NCBI GenBank assembly: GCA_963697355.1
Contig: CAVONV010000021.1
Span: 643,929-707,928, forward strand
Direction: 5' to 3'
DNA from: CAVONV01 sp963697355
GTDB taxonomy: Bacteria > Acidobacteriota > Vicinamibacteria > Marinacidobacterales > DATDRI01
Length of the DNA: 64,000 nt
This document shows, one piece after another, positions 36,143 to 45,327 of the stretch. Each line of letters begins with the position of its first letter. Positions within the stretch are counted from its first letter, which is position 1. The notes beneath the pieces are model-generated. The model did no database searches, had not been told where the DNA came from, and saw only the letters and a program-made list of their open reading frames with translations. Position numbers and translations under genes: made by a program.

Positions 36143-36928
36143 TTAGGATCCTGCGTCATTCGATTCCTGCTGTAGCGGGATAGAGCGCGCCGCCTCCGCC
36201 CGAGTGACCTCTTCGCGTCTCCTCGTGATCCACCAGATCCCCAGTAACACCGGGCCGCCGATGGTAAGGATGCTGGGTATCCTCTCGAGGGCCTTCTGAG
36301 TGAAGACAGGGGGAGGTATCTCACCCAGATTCATGTTGAAGCCAAGCGAAGAGAACTCCACTGGAGAGAGAACGAGCACCGATGTCCCGCCCACCTCCTT
36401 CTCGCCGTAGACATGCGGATAGTACCGGTCCGGATTTTCTTCGATCCGGCGGTGCGCTTCCTGGAGTAGCTCTTCTCGATTTCCTGCCACCGTAGCCTCA
36501 GCCGGGCAGATGTCGGCGCACGCAGGAGCTTCGCCTTGCCGAGCACGATCGATGCAGCCGTCACATTTGACGACGGCCGGCACCGTGCTCTCCCATTGGT
36601 ATCGGGGGACGTTGAAGGGACAGGCCTGCATACAGTACCGGCAGCCGATGCACTTGTCGGCATCGTAGACGACCGGTCCCTCTGGTGTCTTTTGCAGTGC
36701 TCCGACCGGACACACACTGGCACAGGAAGGGGTGAGACAATGCATGCACTGTCTTCGGACGAAGTAATCTCCTTTTTCTTCTACAACGGTATTGGCATTA
36801 GCGGATAGCTCTTCGATCTCGAAGGGGTCTCCGGTGGTGCCGTGACTTTCCATGCAAGCATCCATACATGCCCGGCAACCTTCACAGCGAGTGATGTCGA
36901 CTAAAAGCGCCCTCTGGTGGTTCGCCAT
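36143..36928 (-). CDS. 4Fe-4S ferredoxin-type electron-transfer subunit (HybA-like)
   Basis: The protein has 261 residues from the ATG at 36926-36928, with GAGGAG upstream. Four cysteine clusters are visible: CEGCRACMDAC, CMHCLTPSCASVCP, CIGCRYCMQACP, and CDGCIDRARQGEAPACADICP in part. They match the four [4Fe-4S] centres of DmsB/HybA proteins. Near the end is one membrane helix (SILTIGGPVLLGIWWI), as in HybA. No Tat signal is visible, so the domain may face the cytoplasm unless exported with a partner. It lies 13 bases before the HybB-like gene and, with it, probably passes electrons between quinone and a periplasmic or membrane partner. Confidence 0.9.
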   Translation of the reverse strand: MANHQRALLVDITRCEGCRACMDACMESHGTTGDPFEIEELSANANTVVEEKGDYFVRRQCMHCLTPSCASVCPVGALQKTPEGPVVYDADKCIGCRYCMQACPFNVPRYQWESTVPAVVKCDGCIDRARQGEAPACADICPAEATVAGNREELLQEAHRRIEENPDRYYPHVYGEKEVGGTSVLVLSPVEFSSLGFNMNLGEIPPPVFTQKALERIPSILTIGGPVLLGIWWITRRREEVTRAEAARSIPLQQESNDAGS

Positions 36929-37060
36929 TTCTCGTCTCCTCAGCAACAGCAGCAGTTTCGATACAGCTTGAAGTCAACTTCTACGGTCTCTCTCAAGTCA
37001 ACAGAAACTCACCAACGAGACGCTTCCATTCTTCCTCCGATAGATGGCGGGCAAAGTCCG

Positions 37061-37690
37061 CTACGGGCTCGCCCCCATCTTGAAGGACCGAACCCGATAG
37101 AGCCATGAGCTGTAAGATCCAGACCTCGGCGGGCGTCCTCGATCCAGCTTCGGGCCAAGCCCCCCGAGAGGAGGTTGCGAAGGTTCGTTGGCGAGATTGC
37201 TGGACCGCACCTTCATGACCCAGCCGCGGCCGTAGGGATCGTCGGTAGCCAAGCTCGGTTGACGCCCCAATTCCGGATTCACCTCCACGACCTGGCCATC
37301 GACCGGCGAAAGGAAATCCGCCGACTTTCCGTTGACGACGACGTGGAACCCTTTGTCTCCCTGGCTGAGCAGAGTCCCTTCCGTCGGTAGAGTCATCGCT
37401 TTTGCGGGACCAATGAGCTTGCGAGCGAAGTCGTCGAGCCCGATGAGGACCGTGTCGGCACTCAGGAGCCGTGCCCAGGTGTGCCCCCGGTGGTAGTGAA
37501 GCTCCTCGGGCAGTTGATACCCGGCGACCCAGACCGGCTCTGCGGCCAACGCCGGTGTGAAAACCGGTTCAGGACGGACACGAATTTCCTCTCGGTGAAC
37601 GGTTTCCTTCTTGCGCTCCTTTCGGAGCTCTATCACGTAGTCCAGCGCGATGAACAAAGCAAATGTGAGTATGACCAATAGGACTGTCAT
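37061..37690 (-). CDS. Membrane-anchored GcvH-like protein, C-terminus frameshifted
   Basis: The ORF gives 209 residues. An N-terminal helix (LLVILTFALFIALDYVI) anchors a GcvH-type fold: YHRGHTWARLLSADTVLIGLDDFA and FLSPVDGQVVEVNPEL. In GcvH the lipoyl Lys is eight residues before the Pro; here that position is Gly121 and Lys122 is one later, so lipoylation is uncertain. After NLANE the frame is lost. Two single-base shifts restore NLRNLLSGGLARSWIEDA and then AEVWILQLMALSGSVLQDGG, ending at a TGA at 36993-36995, so the true gene extends to 36993. It is the first gene of the minus-strand operon. Membrane-bound GcvH-like proteins beside HybA/HybB-type genes have no settled role. Confidence 0.75.
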   Translation of the reverse strand: MTVLLVILTFALFIALDYVIELRKERKKETVHREEIRVRPEPVFTPALAAEPVWVAGYQLPEELHYHRGHTWARLLSADTVLIGLDDFARKLIGPAKAMTLPTEGTLLSQGDKGFHVVVNGKSADFLSPVDGQVVEVNPELGRQPSLATDDPYGRGWVMKVRSSNLANEPSQPPLGGLGPKLDRGRPPRSGSYSSWLYRVRSFKMGASP

Positions 37691-37746
37691 TGTCTTTCTC
37701 CCTTCCTAAGAAATCTCATTGTGGACATCTTCCACTGGATCTCTAT

Positions 37747-37761
37747 GGCAACCTTTGTGCC
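37747..37761 (-). promoter_or_regulatory. Sigma-54 promoter of the GcvH-like/HybAB/two-component operon
   Basis: On the minus strand TGGCACAAAGGTTGC is an exact TGGCAC-N5-TTGC match with GG-N10-GC spacing. It lies 56 bases before the GcvH-like start codon. The operon downstream includes an NtrC-type activator, which suggests a feedback loop. Confidence 0.75.
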
Positions 37762-37858
37762 ATGATGTCGTTCTTGACCACGAATCACCCAAGCGCTTGT
37801 ATTCAATCGCTTTACAGCTCAGAACTCCGAAACCTAAATGGGCATCGTCTGCTCCATA

Positions 37859-37976
37859 TGTTGAATTGAACAACAGTCAATTCAGTCGAGCGCGTGTTTG
37901 TTGGGTTAAGTCACAGAAACAAAGAGGTTTTTTTGATCGTTGAAATATTCAACTGCTCTTGTTGACTTGTTCAACA
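37859..37976. promoter_or_regulatory. Three 17-bp dyads, candidate activator-binding sites
   Basis: TGTTGAATTGAACAACA (37859-37875), CGTTGAAATATTCAACT (37938-37954) and TGTTGACTTGTTCAACA (37960-37976) share the pattern GTTGA-N7-CAAC. They lie about 100-215 bases upstream of the sigma-54 promoter, the usual range for enhancer sites. The last two are 22 bases apart centre to centre, about two helical turns, as expected for cooperative dimers. Confidence 0.55.
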
Positions 37977-38375
37977 CGCGTCAGGCTAACGTTTGTAGCT
38001 ATTTACACGGTTGACCGATGAAAGATAGGCCAAATGGCCTATTATGATGATGTGTTTGACTGTCATATGAGGTAACTTATTGTTTTTATTGGTTTTATGT
38101 GAATTTCAAATGTCTTGCAATTTGCTAAGTTTAGGAGATATAGTTGCCCACTGACGTAGGTCAGTTTCAATAGGTAACTGGTGGCTATGTCTTAGTGGAA
38201 GAAGTGGCAACATCGAAGGATTCGTTATTTTTACGTTGTCGTTTATCTAGAGCGATGGGTTCTGTTTTCATTTAGACAAAATAAGATGTGCAAAAACGAA
38301 TATTCGTTGATGTGGTTGGGACGGGAGCTCCGCCTGACGGGATTAACGAGTGGACGACGAGGAGGAGGTTGACGC
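37977..38375. other. AT-rich intergenic region before the second conduit
   Basis: The region is visibly richer in A and T than its surroundings and contains no recognisable gene. Two items stand out. AGGAGATATAGTTGCC (38133-38148) has GG-N10-GC spacing and would be a weak sigma-54 promoter on the plus strand. AACGAATATTCGTT (38295-38308) is a perfect 14-bp palindrome. Shared enhancer sites with the opposite operon are possible. Confidence 0.4.
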
Positions 38376-39348
38376 ATGCGTAGCCGCATCACAGTGCTTC
38401 TGCTATTGCTCGTCGTGTTCCTGTGGCTTCCGGCCACAGGAGGCGCGAGTCCACCGGGTGAGGAGGGTAGACCACGCAGGACGGTGCGGCCTTTGCGTTG
38501 TTGCGCTCGCTGAGCCCGGTCGGCGGTGCAGTCGATACAAGAAAAAGAGTCGCAGGACCGAGGACTGTCGGGTCTGTCACGAAGAGACGCTCAACCTGAT
38601 GGACCGAACGTACCACGGGACGCTGGAGGATGAGTGCTACTCGTGCCATGCAGGCGCTCAGGAGCACATGGAAGGTCAGATGGCGGGCGAGAATCCTCCC
38701 GGTCCCAGCATCAAGGCGCTGGCGGCGGAGGATGCCAACGCGGTTTGTCTCTCGTGTCACGAGACCTCGCACAATCCCACCTGGGAAGGTAGTGCGCACC
38801 AGCGGAGAGGACTCAAGTGTATCGAGTGCCACTGCGGTCCACTCCTTCAAGTCGGAAAAACATCAGCTGAAGACGTCGGTGGCCTCGGAGACCTGCACCT
38901 CCTGCCACAACACCATCCGGGCCATGGGGCTTCGTACCTCACACCACCCCGTCCGCGAGGGTCTCATGGGCTGCGAGAGCTGCCACAATCCTCACGACGG
39001 TAGCCGGCCAAAGATGATCAGAGCGGACTGGACCAACGAGCTCTGCTCGAGTGCCACACGGAGAAGCGAGGGCCCTTCCTTTGGGAGCACGCGCCCGTAA
39101 GGGAGAACTGCTTGAATTGTCACAATCCACACGGCTCCAATCACGACAAACTGCTGCTGGCCAAGCAGCCTTACCTCTGCCAGCGGTGTCACCTCAACAC
39201 GCGTCACCCCGGTACGCTCTATGACGGAAGCAATGCGGGAACGACCATTGGCGGGGCCACCAACCGAGCAATCGAGCACGCGTGCAAGAACTGTCACCAG
39301 AACATCCATGGCGGCAACGCGCCGTCCGGCCCGTATCTCGGCCGATAA
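38376..39348 (+). pseudogene. Second decaheme cytochrome, DmsE/MtrA-type, frameshifted
   Basis: The ATG at 38376 has AGGAGG upstream and opens a signal peptide (MRSRITVLLLLLVVFLWLPA). The frame is then lost several times. Over the frames one can still read CRVCH, CYSCH, CLSCH, CIECH, CTSCH, CESCH, a damaged site near 39045 (LCSSA in place of CxECH), CLNCH, CQRCH and CKNCH, ten positions in all. HHPVREGLMGCESCHNPHDG closely matches the same segment of the first decaheme gene. Single-base indels account for the shifts. Whether they are sequencing errors or real decay cannot be decided here. The barrel gene follows after 12 bases. Confidence 0.72.
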
Positions 39349-39360
39349 AGGAGGAGAGCC

Positions 39361-41706
39361 ATGAAGCACATCGTCACTACTCTGGCGTTCGTCGCCTGGC
39401 CTTCCCGGTCTTCGCCGAGGTGAAGAGATGACGTGAACTTTGCCGGACCCGGCCTCGGCGGCCCGCAACAATCCGTCCAGGACCGCCAACGATTTCTCAT
39501 TGGGCGTTTTCACGTTCGGCGTCTGGCAGAGGGACTCCGACACCATTTCGTCGAAGTTTCTCGAGTATCGGGATATTCCCAATGGCGGCGTGGTGCCGTT
39601 CTTCCGCTTGAGGGTAAGAAGGGTGACTTCCGATACGACCTCATCGGGCACGATGTCACCCAGAAGGACCAGCGCTACTTCGGCCTCCTCGAAGGCAAGA
39701 ACTGGAAATTCGACGTGGACTACATCGGGCGTACCCCACAGCTTCGGCAATGGCGGTAAGAGTATTCTGAGCCCGAGCTCGGGGCTCGATTCCACCGAAT
39801 GGCGGATGAGCGACATGCTCCAGCAAGCGAATCAGGACGCCATCGAGGCTCTGCCGTCGCGCAACTATGACACGGTGCTCCCGATTGTGCAGCCCACGTT
39901 GGACACCCAGCCGAGCCAATATCGATCTCAAGTTGCAGCGTAACCGGACGAATGTGGGATTCTCGCTCACACCGGGCGAGGGTGACTTCGACATCGGCGT
40001 GACCTACTTCCACGAGCGGCGCACCGGTACCCGTACCAACAACGGCACCGCGTTCGGGTTCAACAACGTGATCGAGACCCCGGATCCGGTCCGCTACATC
40101 ACCCAGGACTTCGGTTTGAACGCAACGTCGAGACAGGACTGGGGAGTGGTGTTCGCCGCATTTCACTACAACGACTTCTCGGACCAGTATGGACACCTTC
40201 GGCTGGGACAACCCCTTTCGAGCGACGGACTCGACGAGCGGCAACGCCTACCTCGGCCCATACTCTACGACTGCGGGCCCGGCGACCGGTCTGTCTCGCC
40301 CTTCCGCCGAGCAACGAAGCCTGGAACTTAAGGGCGGCACGACACTCACGTTCGGACCGCGAACCCGTCTGACGGCAGACCTCCAGTTCGGCCAGTGGAA
40401 GCAGAACGAGCAGCGGTTCATTCCCTACACCACCAACACCGCGATCTTCACTGCCTTCGGGAGAGCACGCCATCGATGCGCCGCTTCCCGCCAACAGTCT
40501 CGACGGTAAGATCGACGTTTTCGCGCTCAACGGCTTCTTCACGACGCAAGTTGACGAACGATTTTCGTCTGAACGCCCGGTACCGCTTCTACCAGGAACG
40601 AGAACAAGACACCACGCATCCGCTTCGAGGAGGGCTACGTTCGGTTCGACGCGGTTTGGGAGGAGATCCCTCGTATTACCGTGCCCTTCGGCTGGAACAG
40701 CAATTTCTTCGACGTCTACGGCACGTACGACATCGGACGCGTCGTCGGTCTCGAAGTGGGCTACAAGTACAACAAGATCAACCGCGAGTTCCGCGAGACC
40801 GAGCATACCACGGAGAACACCTTCCGAGCGGCAACGGACCTGCGGTTTGGCGGTGGTGCGTTGGTACGCGTCCTTTATGAGTTTGGAACTCGGGACTACG
40901 ATGAATATGACGCCATCGAAGGCGAGGAACATTCCTTCCTCGAACCGGAGGCTCCGGCCAACCAGACGGTACTGCGACGCTACGACCAAGCTAAGCGGGA
41001 CCGCAACCGCTTCGGCGGTCAGTTCCAGTGGTCGGCACCGTCCGGCATGTTCACCGTGGGAGCCTCGTACTTCTGGAACAAAGACGACTATGATGACTCG
41101 CCTGTGCCGTGCGTACTCGAAAGCGAGTTCTGCCCGGGAGGTGAGCAGCGTCCGTTGGGCCTCCAGAAGGCCGAGTACAAGACCTTCAGTCTCGACGCGG
41201 ATGTTTCACCGAGCGAGATGTACACCTTCTACGGATTCTACTCGCGTGAAGACATCTCCGACTACCAGACAGGGCGGCAGAGCGGGGGGACGCTCAACTT
41301 CGACCCAACGTCCAACTGGAGCTCGAACGTCGACGACAAGATTGACACGATCGGTGCCGGAGCGAACTTCGTCTTGGTGCCGGCGAAGGTGTTCCTCGAT
41401 ATCTTCTACCGATATCAGAAGGTCGACGGGAACAACGCCTTCGAGGCCGGCCCGGCCTTGCGTGACCAAGCGGAGGACATCGTTGACTACGACGACACCA
41501 AGATCAACTTCTTCTCCGCGCAGGTTCGCTACAAACTCGCAACGTCCTGGACGATCGGCGTTGGAGGCTTCTACGAGGACTACGAGATCCGCGATTCTCA
41601 AACGGGGCAAGTCCTCAACTACATGCCGGGCTCGTTCTTCATCAATGCCAACAACGGCGACTTCGGCGCCTGGGTCGGCTGGTTGAATCTGAGCTACGCC
41701 TTCTAG
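39361..41706 (+). pseudogene. Second MtrB/PioB-like outer-membrane barrel, frameshifted in its first half
   Basis: The ATG at 39361, with AGGAGGAG upstream, begins MKHIVTTLAFVA; one missing base then breaks the signal peptide. Barrel-like strands such as FDIGVTYFHERRTGTRTNNG continue in alternating frames up to about 40680. From there to 41706 one frame is intact and ends FGAWVGWLNLSYAF, with the terminal Phe of outer-membrane proteins. LEVGYKYNKINREFRETEHT and MYTFYGFYSREDISDYQTG are typical strands of the family. Together with the preceding decaheme gene it forms a second conduit. The 3' third without shifts suggests the indels are local. Confidence 0.72.
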
Positions 41707-41717
41707 TGTGACTTCGA

Positions 41718-41747
41718 GGGGCGTCGGGTGTGGCGGCCCGACGTCCC
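41718..41747 (+). terminator. Stem-loop after the second conduit
   Basis: GGGGCGTCGGG (41718-41728) pairs with CCCGACGTCCC (41737-41747) with one G-T pair and an 8-base loop, 12 bases after the barrel stop. There is no long T-run, so termination may be partial. Confidence 0.5.
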
Positions 41748-41836
41748 TTCAGGGCATCTCTACGGTGTTCGTGGCCTGACCGGGCCAAGAACCAACGGTA
41801 GCGAGCCGTGACGAGCCTCGCTGTATGTGAAAGCCA

Positions 41837-42283
41837 ATGCCTAGTCGTCGCTTCGTTAACTGGTTCCTGGGGTCTTCCGCTGGTGCTTTAGCCGCTTCGA
41901 TTTTCTATCCCGTTCTGAGATTTCTCAGTCCTCCCGAAGTGCCGGAATCGACCACCAATCAAGTGGAGGCGGGACCCACGAACGATCCGGAGCTCGTGGA
42001 AAAAGGCTTCAAGATCGTTCGTTTCGGTAACGAGCCGGTGCTTCTTATTCGGGTCGCCGAGGACGACTACCGGGCGTTTTCGGCCACCTGCACCCATTTG
42101 GACTGTATCGTCGAGTACCAAAAAGACGAAAACCGCATCTGGTGCAATTGCCACAACGGGGAATACAACCTGCGTGGCATCCCCGTGGCGGGACCGCCAC
42201 CGAAGCCTCTCGAGAATTACAAGGTCGACATCGTCGCGAGCAGCGGCGGGGGCGCGAGGACCGTCGTTGTGTCGAGGACTTGA
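41837..42283 (+). CDS. Rieske [2Fe-2S] protein of a bc-type complex
   Basis: The protein has 148 residues. The N-terminus SRRFVNWFLGSSAGALAAS is a twin-arginine-like signal anchor, as usual for Rieske subunits. Cluster ligands are Cys85 and His87 in CTHLDC and Cys103 and His106 in CNCHNG; Cys90 and Cys105 would form the stabilising disulfide. PVAGPPPKPLENY is the usual proline loop. The sequence resembles b6f/bc-type Rieske proteins. Its stop is 5 bases before the cytochrome b start, showing one operon with cytochrome b and an 11-heme protein in place of cytochrome c1. Confidence 0.93.
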   Translation: MPSRRFVNWFLGSSAGALAASIFYPVLRFLSPPEVPESTTNQVEAGPTNDPELVEKGFKIVRFGNEPVLLIRVAEDDYRAFSATCTHLDCIVEYQKDENRIWCNCHNGEYNLRGIPVAGPPPKPLENYKVDIVASSGGGARTVVVSRT

Positions 42284-42288
42284 GCTCC

Positions 42289-43452
42289 ATGAGGGCAGAA
42301 GTCGAGCGCGTACGGAACTGGGTCAGCGAACGACTTCCCATCGACTCTGCGGAGGAGTTCGCCACTCACAAAACGGTTCCCGTACACCGCTGGACGGTCC
42401 TTTACTACTTCGGCGGGATGACCTTGTTCTTTTTCACCGTGCAGGTTGCCACTGGCATCCTCCTCATGCTCTACTATCGACCCTCGGCCGATCAGGCCTT
42501 CGAGTCGGTCGAGTTCATCATGACCACCGTTCCCTTCGGTTGGCTGATCCGCTCGGTTCACTCCTGGTCGGCCAACCTGATGGTCTTTTTTGCGTTCGTC
42601 CACTTGGTCACTGTTTACTTCACTAAGGCTTATCGGAGACCGCGTGAGCTGACTTGGGTGAGCGGTTGTGCCCTTCTCTTCCTCGGGATGGGATTCGGCT
42701 TTTCGGGCTATCTCTTGCCTTGGAACCAACTGGCCTTTTTTGCGACTCGGGTGGGTACGGACATTGCCGGGTCGGTGCCGATCGTTGGCGAGTGGATGCT
42801 CAGCTTCCTCCGTGGCGGTTCGCGGGTCAGTGGGGGGACGCTTTCGCGTTTCTACGGTTGGCATGTCGCCATTCTGCCTGCTATCACGACGGCCGTCCTG
42901 CTGGCCCATCTTCTAATGGTGCAGATCCAAGGGATGAGCGTGCCGCCCGGGGAAAAGGCGACGGCCGAACGACGTCGGCCCATGAAGTTCTTTCCGGATT
43001 TCGCGCTGCGGGATTTGTTCGGTTGGATAGCCGCCTTGGGCGTGCTGGCCGCCATCGCTGCTTTATTTCCATGGGAACTGGGTGAAAAGGCGGACCCTTT
43101 CGCCCCTGCTTACCAAGACATTCGTCCCGAATGGTACTTCGTCTTCATGTTCCAAACCCTCAAACTGGTCCCGGGCGGTCAGATTCTGGGCATCGAGTAC
43201 GAGGCCATTCCCATTCTTCTGTTTGGTCTCGGTGGAATGGCCATGCTCCTCGTACCTTTTCTCGACCGTCAGGTCGAAAGGGAAGGTCGAAGCCCCTGGT
43301 TTACGGCCATTGGCGTGGCTGCTCTTATTTATATGGTGGCAATGACGGCCTGGGGTTACAGCTCCTGGGTGCCGGTTTGGGTGGTGTTCGGCACGGGCGC
43401 CATGACCGCGATCCTGGCCTGGGCCACGAGACCCGCGGAGAACGACGGATGA
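42289..43452 (+). CDS. Cytochrome b of a bc-type quinol-oxidising complex
   Basis: The protein has 387 residues from the ATG at 42289. Eight or so membrane helices are present. Heme-binding histidine pairs lie in LIRSVHSWSANLMVFFAFVH and in YGWHVAILPAITTAVLLAHL. The quinol-site motif in this family is PEWY, present in DIRPEWYFVFMFQTLKL. The protein fuses the b6-like N-terminal part and the subunit IV-like C-terminal part. With the Rieske and 11-heme subunits it would oxidise quinol and send electrons to periplasmic carriers, like the Cbc-type complexes of metal-reducing bacteria. Its stop overlaps the next start by 4 bp. Confidence 0.94.
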   Translation: MRAEVERVRNWVSERLPIDSAEEFATHKTVPVHRWTVLYYFGGMTLFFFTVQVATGILLMLYYRPSADQAFESVEFIMTTVPFGWLIRSVHSWSANLMVFFAFVHLVTVYFTKAYRRPRELTWVSGCALLFLGMGFGFSGYLLPWNQLAFFATRVGTDIAGSVPIVGEWMLSFLRGGSRVSGGTLSRFYGWHVAILPAITTAVLLAHLLMVQIQGMSVPPGEKATAERRRPMKFFPDFALRDLFGWIAALGVLAAIAALFPWELGEKADPFAPAYQDIRPEWYFVFMFQTLKLVPGGQILGIEYEAIPILLFGLGGMAMLLVPFLDRQVEREGRSPWFTAIGVAALIYMVAMTAWGYSSWVPVWVVFGTGAMTAILAWATRPAENDG

Positions 43453-45263
43453 GCCGAGACACTTCATGGGTTCTTGGTGTTGTCTTCGTGGTTGCGCTTC
43501 TGCACGCGTCGGCGCCGGTCAGCGCTAGCCAGCAAGGAGACGGGACCGAACCCGAGAGTGCGCAACCAACGAATGCGTCAGAGTCACGAGACGCTACCTC
43601 GTGCGTCCTTTGCCACGGCGATGGGGATCTATTCGAGCAAGAACAGCTGCAGATAGTCCGGGAATATCGTGAAGGTGTGCACGCTGAGGCGGGGCTTTCC
43701 TGCCACGACTGTCACGGGGGAAATCCCGACCCCGCGATCGCGGATGATATGGACGCCGCCATGGACGAGAGCTACAAGTCGAATCCCTATCTCGGTGTTC
43801 CCGACGCCACCGCTGTGCCTGCGTATTGCGGCCGCTGCCACTCCAACCCCGAGTACATGCGGCGGTTCAATCCGAACGCGCGGGTCGACCAGGAGAGGGA
43901 GTATTGGACCAGCCAGCACGGGTTGTTGTTGAAATCGGGGGATGCCAACGTCGCAACGTGTTCGAGCTGTCACGGCGTCCACGGCATTCTGGCGGCGGAC
44001 AATCCCCGCTCGTCCGTTTACCCGACACACGTCGCTCAGACCTGTAGACGTTGCCACAGCGATGCGGAGCGCATGGCGGATTATGAGCTTCCTAATGGAC
44101 TTCCGCTACCCATCGAACAGTATGACCGGTGGCGACAAAGCGTCCATGCAGCGGCGCTGCTCGAGCGTGAGGACCTTTCTGCGCCCACCTGCAACGATTG
44201 CCACGGCAATCACGGCGCCATGCCACCGGGCGTCCAGTCGATCGCTTACGTATGCGGTGAGTGCCACGGGCGGGAAGCCGAATTGTTTCGCAAGAGCCCG
44301 AAGAGCACGGGTTTCGAGACTCACAACGAGTTGCTCGCTGATGCAGGTCCCGACGGTTGCGCCGATTGTCATTCGGACCCGGAGCCGGCGGCCCAGATCA
44401 CCGACATGCAGTCTATGACGGAATGCGCGGCCTGCCACGGCAACCACGGCGTCGTTCGGCCCACAGTGGCTATGCTCTCACCGTTGCCGGAGACACCATG
44501 CGTGTTTTGTCACGAAGAAACGGTTTTGCTCACGCCCGGTGCGCCAGATCCTCAGGAGCAAATCGAACGTTACGAACAGGTTCGAGACCGATTACTGCAG
44601 CAGGCGAGCGATAGGGGACTCGAGACCGAACAACGGTTCAACTGGCTCGTCGATCAAACAACCATTCTGGAAGTCCACAACGTTACAGGAAGCTCCGGTC
44701 GAGAGGACAAGCCCAGCTTACGGCCGGAGTTCGAGCGTCTGTTCACCAAGTTCCGCATCGGTAAGACAACCTATACCTATCTGGATCCTGTCACAGGAGA
44801 GCCGATCGAGGCTCGGGTCCGACGCTGCACGTCCTGTCATGCCGGTGAAGATGTGCTGGGCGAGGAGGCTCATGGCCGAACCGTGGCCGGTCAGCTCATC
44901 GATCGCATGCGTGACCTGACCTCGAGGACCGCCCGGGCGGAGCGGATCTTACTCGCTGCGCAGCGCGGAGGGGTTCAGACAAGAGATGCCGCCGAGCAGA
45001 TCGACGGGGCGGTTGATACCCAAATCGAGCTGGAAGTCCTCCTCCACGAGTTCGCCACAGGAGAGGACAGTAGTTTTGTCGCCAAATACAAAGAGGGAAT
45101 CGAACATGCGGATGCCGCCCTCGCTGCGGGCCAGGACGCCCTTGGCGAGCTCGGTTTCAGACGGCGCGGACTCACCGTCTCTCTGGTCATCATCTTTCTC
45201 GTTCTCTTAGCTCTAGGTTTGAAGATCCGTCAGCTTTCCGATCAGCGGACAGACGGGCCCTAG
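43449..45263 (+). CDS. 11-heme cytochrome c subunit of the bc-type complex
   Basis: The protein has 604 residues; the ATG at 43449 overlaps the cytochrome b stop (ATGA), with GGAG upstream. A signal peptide (WVLGVVFVVALLHASAPVSAS) is followed by eleven CXXCH sites: CVLCH, CHDCH, CGRCH, CSSCH, CRRCH, CNDCH, CGECH, CADCH, CAACH, CVFCH and CTSCH. A helical region without hemes (about 360-430) separates the last site from the others. One C-terminal membrane helix (LTVSLVIIFLVLLALGLKI) anchors it. In place of cytochrome c1 it would receive electrons from the Rieske protein. Confidence 0.9.
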   Translation: MSRDTSWVLGVVFVVALLHASAPVSASQQGDGTEPESAQPTNASESRDATSCVLCHGDGDLFEQEQLQIVREYREGVHAEAGLSCHDCHGGNPDPAIADDMDAAMDESYKSNPYLGVPDATAVPAYCGRCHSNPEYMRRFNPNARVDQEREYWTSQHGLLLKSGDANVATCSSCHGVHGILAADNPRSSVYPTHVAQTCRRCHSDAERMADYELPNGLPLPIEQYDRWRQSVHAAALLEREDLSAPTCNDCHGNHGAMPPGVQSIAYVCGECHGREAELFRKSPKSTGFETHNELLADAGPDGCADCHSDPEPAAQITDMQSMTECAACHGNHGVVRPTVAMLSPLPETPCVFCHEETVLLTPGAPDPQEQIERYEQVRDRLLQQASDRGLETEQRFNWLVDQTTILEVHNVTGSSGREDKPSLRPEFERLFTKFRIGKTTYTYLDPVTGEPIEARVRRCTSCHAGEDVLGEEAHGRTVAGQLIDRMRDLTSRTARAERILLAAQRGGVQTRDAAEQIDGAVDTQIELEVLLHEFATGEDSSFVAKYKEGIEHADAALAAGQDALGELGFRRRGLTVSLVIIFLVLLALGLKIRQLSDQRTDGP

Positions 45264-45327
45264 TCTTCGAGCTGCACGCGAGCGCGGGCCGAGCTCGGGC
45301 AACGTGACCATCCGAACGGAGGTTTCC

